Source: Bacillota bacterium (GTDB lineage Bacteria; Bacillota; Clostridia; Christensenellales; CAG-138). Taken from it: DNA of 5,532 nt. The position numbers and the translations under genes are program-made. This document shows positions 1 to 5,494 of the stretch, in pieces. Where the stretch lies: positions 1 to 5,532 of the forward strand of contig JAEWWD010000014.1 in NCBI GenBank assembly GCA_023396535.1. Reading direction: 5' to 3'. Position 1 is the stretch's first letter; every line of letters begins with the position of its first letter. The notes under the pieces were generated by a model. It was not told where the DNA came from, did not search any database, and was given only the letters and a program-made list of their open reading frames with translations.

Positions 1-15
1 TCCCCCACATTTAAT

Positions 16-44
16 CCAATTTGACGACATGTGCGTCAAATTGG
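16..44. repeat. Inverted repeat 1, 11-bp perfect stem
   Basis: The arm at 16-26 (ccaatttgacg) is exactly complementary to 34-44, with a 7-nt loop at 27-33. Neither strand has a run of T directly after the stem, so it is not a standard intrinsic terminator on its own. It is the outermost of five stem-loops after the last gene. It lies just beyond the likely terminator at 50-74, so it may belong to the 3' end of a convergent gene outside the window. It could also be an operator-like palindrome. The fold is certain as a sequence feature; its role is unknown. Confidence 0.6.
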
Positions 45-47
45 TGG

Positions 48-74
48 AAAAAATGCCGCCATGAGCGGCATTTT
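48..74 (-). terminator. Intrinsic (Rho-independent) terminator of the operon
   Basis: The arms 50-59 and 65-74 pair perfectly over 10 bp around a 5-nt loop. The core is GC-rich (atgccgc/gcggcat). Read on the minus strand, the stem runs straight into six T residues (complement of 48-53), the classical layout for stopping transcription of the genes to its right. Read on the plus strand, the stem ends in four T residues followed by AA, so it could also act, more weakly, on a convergent transcript entering from the left. It lies about 120 nt after the nitroreductase stop, with three other hairpins in between. Confidence 0.75.
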
Positions 75-88
75 AACCCACAGAAAAC

Positions 89-121
89 CCATCGGCAAAG
101 TCCGCAGGACTTTGCCGATGG
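89..121. repeat. Inverted repeat 3, 15-bp perfect stem with 3-nt loop
   Basis: The arms 89-103 and 107-121 pair without mismatch around the loop GCA. On the minus strand the stem is followed by GTTTTCTGT, a short and imperfect T tract, so weak terminator activity for the operon is possible. On the plus strand there is no T tract. In the operon transcript it would form a very stable hairpin upstream of the main terminator and could protect the 3' end from exonucleases. Confidence 0.65.
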
Positions 122-125
122 CCTG

Positions 126-162
126 AACTACAAGAACCACCCGTTGGGTGGTTCTTGTAGTT
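126..162. repeat. Inverted repeat 4, 17-bp perfect stem with 3-nt loop
   Basis: The arms 126-142 and 146-162 pair over 17 bp with no mismatch around the loop GTT. It is the longest perfect stem in the window. Neither side carries a run of T, so it does not fit the intrinsic-terminator pattern despite its stability. It begins only 4 nt from inverted repeat 3. A role in stabilising the mRNA 3' end, or as a site for a protein or nuclease, is inference. Confidence 0.65.
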
Positions 163-171
163 GGCACGCTT

Positions 172-201
172 GCATAGAGGGCCGTTGCCCATCGTCTATG
201 C
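172..201. repeat. Inverted repeat 5, interrupted, covering the nitroreductase stop
   Basis: A 7-bp outer stem (172-178 with 195-201) encloses a 3-bp inner stem (179-181 with 188-190), a 6-nt loop and a 4-nt bulge at 191-194. The stop codon of the nitroreductase (complement of 196-198) is inside the outer arm. It is shorter and less regular than the three hairpins to its left. It may be partly chance, but its position fits the same tandem series. Confidence 0.4.
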
Positions 202-717
202 GTTCCATTTGTTTTCAAACACGATCTCTTCAAGCGCTTTGCGCGGACGCGGATTGCGCTCCTGCGCAGGATAGCCCAGCGGCGTGATGGCGACGATCTT
301 GACTTCATCCGGTATTGCGAGCAGTTCGCGCACAGGCTGTTCCGTGAACAGGCCGACCCAGCATGTGGCGAGCCCTTCCGCGGTAGCCGCCAAAACCACG
401 TGATCCATGGAAATGGCGCTGTCCACCAGATAGTATTCCTTCCCGTCCTCCGATCCGCTCTCTGCCGGTAACGCGCAAAGCACCAGCGCAAAGGGAGCGT
501 CGCGATAACAGTCGGCGCTGGGATTCTTCAGCAGTTCCCCCAACTGCGCTTTGAGCGCCGTATCCGAAATAAGGATGTACCGCCAGCATTGCATGTTTTT
601 CCAGGAGGGCGCCTTCCGGCCCGCATCCAGTATCCGGTGGATGGTTTCGGGGGGTACCGGCGTATCTTGATATTTGCGTATGCTGCGCCTTGCGTTAATC
701 ACGTCGTAGAATTGCAT
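196..717 (-). CDS. Nitroreductase-family FMN flavoprotein
   Basis: The 173-residue protein belongs to the nitroreductase superfamily: FMN-binding, normally homodimeric cytoplasmic enzymes using NAD(P)H. The N-terminal signature RRSIRKYQDTPV lies at residues 10-21, with the arginines that contact the FMN phosphate in this family. The second flavin-binding stretch APSWKNMQCW is at 36-45, and the usual late glycine-rich segment GLATCWVGLF is at 115-124. The length is typical of the short members. ATG at 717 is preceded by AAAGGAG (724-730) at 6-nt spacing. It follows the dehydrogenase gene by 29 nt and is the last gene before the terminator region. The substrate cannot be read from sequence: members reduce nitroaromatics, quinones, flavins or enones. 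Its place behind a C4 acyl-CoA pathway suggests a redox-balancing or enoate/enoyl reducing role, but that is inference. No signal peptide or membrane segment is seen. Confidence 0.9.
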   Translation of the reverse strand: MQFYDVINARRSIRKYQDTPVPPETIHRILDAGRKAPSWKNMQCWRYILISDTALKAQLGELLKNPSADCYRDAPFALVLCALPAESGSEDGKEYYLVDSAISMDHVVLAATAEGLATCWVGLFTEQPVRELLAIPDEVKIVAITPLGYPAQERNPRPRKALEEIVFENKWNA

Positions 718-746
718 TGTATTCTCCTTTCTGTCACCGGCTTGTG

Positions 747-1583
747 CTATTCATAGGTGAAAAATCCCTGTCCGGTTTTTCTGCCCAGTTTGTTGCCGCG
801 TACCATTTTCCTGAGCAACGGATGCGGCCTGTATTTCGGGTCCCCGGTTTCGCTCTGCAGCACTTCCATAATGGCGAGGCATACGTCGAGGCCGATCAGA
901 TCGCCCAGCGCCAGAGGCCCCATAGGATGGTTCGCGCCGAGCTTCATGGCGATATCGATTTCTTCCGCCGATGCTACGCCGTCCGCGTATACGCCGACCG
1001 CTTCGTTGATCATGGTGATGAGGATGCGGTTTACCACGAAACCCGCCGCTTCCCGCACCTGCACGGGCGTTTTTCCAATCGAAGCCGCAATGGCCGTAAT
1101 GCGTTCGCAAAGCGAATCCGGCGTCTGCAGGCCCGCTATCACTTCCACCAGTTTCATAACGGGAGCGGGGTTGAAAAAGTGCATGCCGATCACGGGGCGA
1201 TTCAATCCCTGCGCTATTTCCGTAATGGAAAGCGACGACGTATTGGTGGCGAATATGCAATCCTTCTTGCATATCTGCTGCAGTTGCGCAAATACCGCCT
1301 TTTTCAGCTCCATTTTCTCCAGCGCGGCTTCCACGACCAGGTCGCAATCAAACACTTTTTCAGTAAGACCTGTTTCAATTCGGGCTAGAACCGCGTCGGC
1401 CTGCGCTTGTTCCATTTTCCCTTTCGAAACGAGCTTTGCTAAAGCGGCGGCAATTTTCCGCTTTCCGTTTGCCGCAAATTCTTCCGTAACGTCGCAGAGC
1501 ACGACCTGATACTCTTCCGCCATGGCGAAAGTCTGCGCGATGCCGGAACCCATTGTACCGGCGCCAATGATGCCTGCTTTCAT
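747..1583 (-). CDS. hbd: 3-hydroxybutyryl-CoA dehydrogenase
   Basis: This enzyme interconverts acetoacetyl-CoA and 3-hydroxybutyryl-CoA with a nicotinamide cofactor in the cytoplasm. The 278-residue length matches single-function bacterial enzymes of about 280. The Rossmann fold opens with GAGTMGSG at residues 7-14. An acidic residue at the end of the second strand (D31) argues for NAD(H) rather than NADP(H). The catalytic region is clear: NTSSL at 114-118, H135 in GMHFFNP, E147 in KLVEVI, and N185 in FVVNR. The C-terminal helical domain carries the family segment from about 216 to 233 (GANHPMGPLALGDLIGLD). The start at 1583 was chosen because the fold begins directly there and AAGGGAG (1590-1596) lies 6 nt upstream. 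An in-frame ATG at 1640 would add 19 residues inside the crotonase gene with no family match. The gap to the crotonase stop is 16 nt, so the ribosome site overlaps the neighbour's end region. The stop is TAG. Confidence 0.95.
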   Translation of the reverse strand: MKAGIIGAGTMGSGIAQTFAMAEEYQVVLCDVTEEFAANGKRKIAAALAKLVSKGKMEQAQADAVLARIETGLTEKVFDCDLVVEAALEKMELKKAVFAQLQQICKKDCIFATNTSSLSITEIAQGLNRPVIGMHFFNPAPVMKLVEVIAGLQTPDSLCERITAIAASIGKTPVQVREAAGFVVNRILITMINEAVGVYADGVASAEEIDIAMKLGANHPMGPLALGDLIGLDVCLAIMEVLQSETGDPKYRPHPLLRKMVRGNKLGRKTGQGFFTYE

Positions 1584-1599
1584 GTTTTTCTCCCTTCCC

Positions 1600-2373
1600 T
1601 CAGCGGTCCTGAAACGGTTCGGGCTTTCTTTTTTCCACAAAGGCCAGCATGGCGTTCTGCTGATCCGCTGTTTCGTAGCAGCTTGCGTAAAGGCCCATCG
1701 CAGCTTCCAGGCCTGTGTCGATATTCGTTTCCAGGCTTACGGCGATGGCCGCTTTGGCGGCGCGCACCGCAATCGGCGCGTTGGCCGCTATGTTCCCCGC
1801 AAGCTTATAAGCCGCTTCCATCAGCTCCGCCTGGGGATAAACCTCGTTCACCAGGCCCCGCGCCTTCGCTTCTTCCGCTTTCATGCGCCGTCCGGTATAG
1901 AGCAGCTCCCTGGCTATACCGACGCCGATTACCCGCGCAATGCGCTGTGTTCCGCCAAAGCCGGGAATAATGCCGAGCGACACCTCCGGCAGCGCGAACA
2001 ACGCGTTTTCCGATGCGATACGAATATCGCACGCCATCGCAAGCTCAAACCCGCCGCCAAGCGCGTAGCCGTTCACCGCCGCAATCACGGGCACGGACAG
2101 GCGCTCTATCCTGCGGAACAGGTCCGAACCCTTGCGGCCGAAAGCTTCCGCTTCGGCCCTGCTTTGCGTGCGCATCACCGCAATGTCCGCGCCGGCGACA
2201 AACGATTTGCTGCCCGTACCTGTGATGATGATGCAGCGGTCCTGCTTTGACACCATGTCAAGCGCCGCACAAAGGTCGTCGAGTACCGCGTCGTTGAGCG
2301 CATTGAGCGCTTCCGGCCGGTTTATCGTCAAAACGGCCATGCCATCCCGGCGTTCAAAATTGATATACTGCAT
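1600..2373 (-). CDS. crt: Enoyl-CoA hydratase / 3-hydroxybutyryl-CoA dehydratase (crotonase)
   Basis: The 257-residue protein has the full-length crotonase fold. In this cluster it should convert 3-hydroxybutyryl-CoA to crotonyl-CoA and back. Oxyanion-hole segments are SFVAGADI at residues 58-65 and GYALGGGFEL at 102-111. The two catalytic glutamates are E110 and E130 (the latter in ALPEVSLGIIPGFGGTQR), 20 residues apart as in true hydratases. Having both acids separates it from isomerase or dehalogenase relatives that keep only one. The start at 2373 was preferred over the in-frame ATG at 2379. GGAG at 2381-2384 is 7 nt from the first but only 1 nt from the second, and MQYINFERRDG matches the usual family N-terminus. 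The gene begins 2 nt after the thiolase stop and ends 16 nt before the dehydrogenase start, so tight translational linkage is likely. Confidence 0.95.
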   Translation of the reverse strand: MQYINFERRDGMAVLTINRPEALNALNDAVLDDLCAALDMVSKQDRCIIITGTGSKSFVAGADIAVMRTQSRAEAEAFGRKGSDLFRRIERLSVPVIAAVNGYALGGGFELAMACDIRIASENALFALPEVSLGIIPGFGGTQRIARVIGVGIARELLYTGRRMKAEEAKARGLVNEVYPQAELMEAAYKLAGNIAANAPIAVRAAKAAIAVSLETNIDTGLEAAMGLYASCYETADQQNAMLAFVEKRKPEPFQDR

Positions 2374-2375
2374 GT

Positions 2376-3572
2376 TCATTCTCCAATCCCGGATATCCGC
2401 TCCACGATTGCCGATACGCCCATGCCGCCGCCTACGCAAAGCGTAGCGAGGCCGTAACGGGACTGCCTGCGCTGCATTTCATGCAGCAGCGTGACGAGTA
2501 TGCGTACGCCCGACGCGCCTACGGGGTGGCCCAGCGCAAGCGCGCCTCCATTGACATTTACCTTCTCTGCGTTCCATCCAAGTTCCATGCCAACCGCCAG
2601 CGACTGCGCCGCAAAAGCCTCGTTCGCCTCGATGAGATCCATATCCTGAATGGTCAACCCCGACTGTTCAAACGCCTTGCGTGAGGAAAACGCCGGGCCT
2701 ATTCCCATGATAGCGGGGTCGACGCCCGCCGACGCGCCCGTAATCCATTTCGCCATGGGGGCAACGCCAAGCCGTTTTGCCGCTTCGGCGCTCATCACCA
2801 CCACGGCGGCCGCGCCGTCGTTGATGCCGGATGCATTGCCCGCCGTCACGGTGCCGTCTTTTTGAAACGCGGGTTTCAGGCTAAAAAGCCCGTCCGCGGT
2901 TACGCCGTCGCGGGGGAACTCGTCTTTTTCAAACAATAGGGTATCCTTCTTGACTTTTACCGGAACAGGTACGATCTCCGCCGCAAATTTATTTTCCTTG
3001 CGGGCCGCTTCGCATTTTTGCTGGCTCCGCGCGGCGAATTCATCCTGCATCCCTCTGGTGATGCCGTACTTTTGCGCGATATTCTCCGCCGTAATCCCCA
3101 TGTGGTAATCGTTGAAAGCGTCCCAAAGAGAATCCCGGACCATCGTATCCACCAATGCGCCGTCGTTCATACGGTAGCCATAGCGTGCGTCCGGTAGCGC
3201 GTAGGCCGCGCGCGACATGTTTTCCATGCCGCCCGCCACAATGACATCGGCCTGCCCGGCCTGTATCATCGCCGCGGCGATATTCACGCACTTCAGGCCC
3301 GATCCGCAGACATTATTGACGGTAAGCGCCGGTACTTCGACCGGCAGCCCCGCCTTAACGGCCGCCTGCCTTGCAACGTTCTGCCCCTGCGCGGCCTGCA
3401 GCACGCAGCCCATCAGTACCTCGTCCACCTGATCGAACGCTATGCCGGCGCGTAACAGCGTTTCCTTGATTACGGCCATTCCCAGGTCCGTGACCGGCGT
3501 ATTTGAAAGCGTTCCGCCCATCTTGCCGATCGGCGTGCGCACCGCGCCTGCTAGTACAACTTCACGGGACAT
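2376..3572 (-). CDS. thlA: Acetyl-CoA C-acetyltransferase (thiolase)
   Basis: The 398-residue protein has the length and motifs of biosynthetic tetrameric thiolases, which condense two acetyl-CoA to acetoacetyl-CoA. The acyl-accepting cysteine is C89 in NNVCGSGLK. GGMENMS at 114-120 follows. H158 in the YHMG loop is the residue that marks the acetoacetyl-CoA-type enzymes. NEAFAAQSLAV lies at 317-327. The catalytic histidine H349 is in GHPVGASG, and the second cysteine C379 is in LCVGGGMG. The start at 3572 has an ideal AGGAGG site (3580-3585) at 7-nt spacing. It is separated from the CoA-transferase by 36 nt, the largest gap in the cluster, and runs 2 nt from the preferred crotonase start. 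The symbol thlA is by analogy with clostridial butyrate clusters; atoB is the equivalent elsewhere. Confidence 0.95.
   Translation of the reverse strand: MSREVVLAGAVRTPIGKMGGTLSNTPVTDLGMAVIKETLLRAGIAFDQVDEVLMGCVLQAAQGQNVARQAAVKAGLPVEVPALTVNNVCGSGLKCVNIAAAMIQAGQADVIVAGGMENMSRAAYALPDARYGYRMNDGALVDTMVRDSLWDAFNDYHMGITAENIAQKYGITRGMQDEFAARSQQKCEAARKENKFAAEIVPVPVKVKKDTLLFEKDEFPRDGVTADGLFSLKPAFQKDGTVTAGNASGINDGAAAVVVMSAEAAKRLGVAPMAKWITGASAGVDPAIMGIGPAFSSRKAFEQSGLTIQDMDLIEANEAFAAQSLAVGMELGWNAEKVNVNGGALALGHPVGASGVRILVTLLHEMQRRQSRYGLATLCVGGGMGVSAIVERISGIGE
2381..2384 (-). promoter_or_regulatory. crt: Shine-Dalgarno site that decides the crotonase start
   Basis: GGAG on the minus strand lies within the last codons of the thiolase gene. 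Two in-frame ATGs follow: one at 2379, 1 nt away and overlapping the thiolase TGA as ATGA, and one at 2373, 7 nt away. The spacing favours the second. The site being inside the upstream coding region suggests coupling of crotonase translation to thiolase translation. Confidence 0.6.
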
Positions 3573-3608
3573 AATTCATCCTCCTGTCTTGCCGGGTTTA
3601 TTTGCCGT

Positions 3609-4907
3609 TCAAAAGGCGCTATGAAATCTCTTTTCAAATTCCGCCTGCAGCGCCGGGCGGAAATCGGGATGCGCAACCGCAATCAGATTCCTCGCGCGCT
3701 CCCGCAACGTCCTGCCCTTTAACGGCGCGATGCCGTATTCCGTTATGATATAGTCCACATCGTTGCGCGACGTTGTGACCGCCGCGCCCTCGTCCAGCAG
3801 CGCTACGATGCGCGAAACCGTGCCCTTTGCCGCCGTTGAAGGCATTGCGATGATCGCGCGGCCGTTTTTGCTCAATGCTGCGCCGCGCACAAAGTCCACC
3901 TGCCCGCCCACGCCGGATATCTGCTTGTAGCCGATGGATTCCGAAGCCACCTGGCCCATTAAGTCAACCTGCACGCAGGAATTGATGGAGACCATATTGT
4001 CGTTCTTCGCAATGACCATCGGGTGGTTGACATAGTCGACGGGGTGCATCTCCACATCCGGGTTGTGGTCTGCAAAGTCATACAGTTTCTGCGTGCCCAT
4101 CAGGAATGTGGCAATGAATTTGCCGGGATGCAGCGTCTTTTTCCTGTTGGTGATGACGCCTGCCCTGACCAGTTCCACAACGCCGTCCGAGAACATTTCC
4201 GAATGGATTCCAAGGTCCTTTTTATCTTTCAGGAACAACAGCACGGCGTCCGGAATTGCCCCGATACCCAATTGCAATGTGTCGCCGTCGTGGACCAGGC
4301 TGGCGCAATGCTTGCCGATCGCCTCTTCAACGGGGCCGATATTGGGAGGCGCGAGCGGTATGACCGGAGCGGACACGGGAACAAAGCAATCGATCTCCTC
4401 CACAGAAAGAAACGCGTCGCCCATGGTATACGGCATCTGGTCGTTTACCTGCGCAATGACCAGCTTGGCCGCTTTAGCCGCCGGGAGCGTATAGTCGACG
4501 GAAACGCCCAGAGAGCACCTCCCGCTTTCATCCGGCGGGCATACGGTAATCAGCGCTACATCCAACGGAAGCGTCGTTTGAAACAGTTTCGGCATTTCAG
4601 AGAAATAGACGGGCGTAAAATCGCCGCGCCCGGACGCGATGGTCTCCCGCGTGGTTGCGCCGACGAATATCGCGTTATGGCGGAAATGCGCCTCCATTCC
4701 GGGCTGGGCGTACAATGCCTTTCCCATGGCTACCATGTGTACGATTTCCACGTTCTCGTAAGCTTCCGCGTTTTCCACCATGGCGGCCAGCAGCGCGGAC
4801 GGTTCGCCGCATGCGTGTTCCACGATGACACGGTCGCCCGATTTGATTTTTTGTACGGCTTGCGCCATTGTGGTCATACGCGACTGGTATAAAGCTCTCC
4901 AATCCAT
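3609..4907 (-). CDS. Acetyl-CoA hydrolase/transferase family CoA-transferase, 4-hydroxybutyrate/butyrate type
   Basis: The 432-residue protein belongs to the family containing 4-hydroxybutyrate CoA-transferase and butyryl-CoA:acetate CoA-transferase. These swap CoA between an acyl-CoA and a carboxylate through a glutamyl-CoA intermediate. The likely nucleophile is E237 in GIHSEMFSDG, matching the known active glutamate near position 238 in the Clostridium aminobutyricum enzyme. Other family segments are GEPSALLAAMVENA (34-47), GIGAIPDAV (214-222), SGVGGQVDFVRGA (331-343) and EYGIAPLKGRTLRERA (390-405). From memory the whole chain resembles 4-hydroxybutyrate CoA-transferases closely (start MDWR, end FEKRF). 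The acyl substrate cannot be fixed from sequence. Beside thiolase, crotonase and dehydrogenase genes, butyryl-CoA:acetate transfer is equally plausible. The start at 4907 follows GGGGAGGAAAGG; an ATG at 5045 would extend back into the preceding gene without family match. The gap to that gene is 17 nt. Confidence 0.9.
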   Translation of the reverse strand: MDWRALYQSRMTTMAQAVQKIKSGDRVIVEHACGEPSALLAAMVENAEAYENVEIVHMVAMGKALYAQPGMEAHFRHNAIFVGATTRETIASGRGDFTPVYFSEMPKLFQTTLPLDVALITVCPPDESGRCSLGVSVDYTLPAAKAAKLVIAQVNDQMPYTMGDAFLSVEEIDCFVPVSAPVIPLAPPNIGPVEEAIGKHCASLVHDGDTLQLGIGAIPDAVLLFLKDKKDLGIHSEMFSDGVVELVRAGVITNRKKTLHPGKFIATFLMGTQKLYDFADHNPDVEMHPVDYVNHPMVIAKNDNMVSINSCVQVDLMGQVASESIGYKQISGVGGQVDFVRGAALSKNGRAIIAMPSTAAKGTVSRIVALLDEGAAVTTSRNDVDYIITEYGIAPLKGRTLRERARNLIAVAHPDFRPALQAEFEKRFHSAF

Positions 4908-4924
4908 ATGTCCTTTCCTCCCCG

Positions 4925-5200
4925 TTATAAAATTGAATTCAGTAAAGCCGCCGCCGCCGGATAATCGGCCTCGCTCCTGACGATGCGTATTTCCGTCCGG
5001 CTGTTTAGCCCGGTACGATCCGCGCAAATCGCGGTACATCCGCAAATGACCAGAACGGCGTCGTAAAGTACGTCTGCTTGCGCGTATGCAAAGAGCAGCG
5101 ACGGGAAAGCGTCCTTCAGCTTCCTGACAAACGCTGTGCGGTCAAACCTTGGATTGCAGCCCCCGCAATAACGAAGGCCAACGCGCGGCGTATCACCCAT
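4925..5200 (-). CDS. Small cysteine-motif protein (CGGCNP type), function unknown
   Basis: The 91-residue protein has no function I can assign. It contains two cysteine clusters: C12-x2-C15 in RYCGGCNPRFDR and C53-x-C55-x3-C59 in VICGCTAICAD. Each follows a predicted beta strand (VGLRY, then YDAVLVICGC), and the first is followed by a helix (about 22-32). A beta-CxxC-alpha start recalls thioredoxin-like redox proteins, and the five cysteines together could hold a metal or Fe-S cluster; both are inference. No signal peptide or membrane helix is evident. ATG at 5200 was chosen because it overlaps the preceding gene's end as ATGGGTGA, typical of translational coupling. An ATG at 5236 would add 12 residues in a longer overlap. 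There is no clear ribosome site, which fits coupling. The Pfam CGGC domain is an alternative affiliation, though as I recall it the motif there is central rather than N-terminal. Confidence 0.8.
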   Translation of the reverse strand: MGDTPRVGLRYCGGCNPRFDRTAFVRKLKDAFPSLLFAYAQADVLYDAVLVICGCTAICADRTGLNSRTEIRIVRSEADYPAAAALLNSIL

Positions 5201-5471
5201 GGTGGAGCAGCGCCCGCGCCTGTTCGAGCAACTCATCGCTGACTGTCTGGACCAAAACCGCCCGCTTGACTTCCGGAACCGCTTCGGTCAGCTCCGCCTG
5301 CACAAGTTCTTCCGCCGTAATATACGCGGACGGGCAAAGAGAGCATTGGCCCATCAGCTTAAAGCGCAGCACGCCGCCCTCAAAGCCCAATACCTCCATA
5401 TCGCCGCCGTGAAGCGCCAATTGCGGTCTGATTCGCTCCTCGATTGCCTGCTCGATTTTTTGCATCGCCAT
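5193..5471 (-). CDS. NifU C-terminal domain-like Fe-S scaffold protein
   Basis: The 92-residue protein consists of a single NifU C-terminal-like domain, the module that assembles or carries Fe-S clusters in the cytoplasm. The hallmark RPQLALHGGDMEVL is at residues 15-28. The cluster-binding pair C43-x2-C46 is in GQCSLCPSAY. The helix after it (about 51-62) replaces the commoner TL with ITAEELVQAEL. Stand-alone versions are usually 75-100 residues, so it looks complete. ATG at 5471 has GAAAGGG (5478-5484) at 6-nt spacing. The reading frame stays open upstream to the window edge, so a longer or fused protein cannot be wholly excluded. It overlaps the next gene by 8 nt. None of the enzymes downstream in the window clearly needs an Fe-S cluster, so its likely partner is the adjacent cysteine protein or a gene beyond the edge. 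Confidence 0.88.
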   Translation of the reverse strand: MAMQKIEQAIEERIRPQLALHGGDMEVLGFEGGVLRFKLMGQCSLCPSAYITAEELVQAELTEAVPEVKRAVLVQTVSDELLEQARALLHHG

Positions 5472-5494
5472 GTCGTGCCCTTTCAGATGTCTGT

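Noticed and set aside
717..1509. Plus-strand open frames of 223 and 250 codons opposite hbd
   Set aside because: Both lie opposite the dehydrogenase with its complete set of motifs. The translations have no family features and no convincing ribosome site was seen.
1522..2250. Plus-strand open frame of 242 codons spanning the hbd-crt junction
   Set aside because: It runs antisense across two well-supported genes and has a composition typical of an antisense shadow.
2683..2708. Thiolase segment GPAFSSRKAF in place of the commoner GPVPATRKAL
   Set aside because: This loop varies among clostridial thiolases, and the catalytic residues C89, H349 and C379 and the NEAF motif are all intact, so it does not suggest altered function.
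3573..3608. 36-nt gap before the thiolase gene as a separate promoter
   Set aside because: It holds an ideal ribosome site, but I see no convincing -35/-10 pair and no stem-loop in it; a promoter inside the preceding gene cannot be judged by eye.
4023..4892. Long plus-strand open frame of 289 codons opposite the CoA-transferase
   Set aside because: It is fully antisense to a gene with clear family motifs, its translation is rich in R, H and C with no recognisable domain, and such frames are common opposite GC-rich genes.
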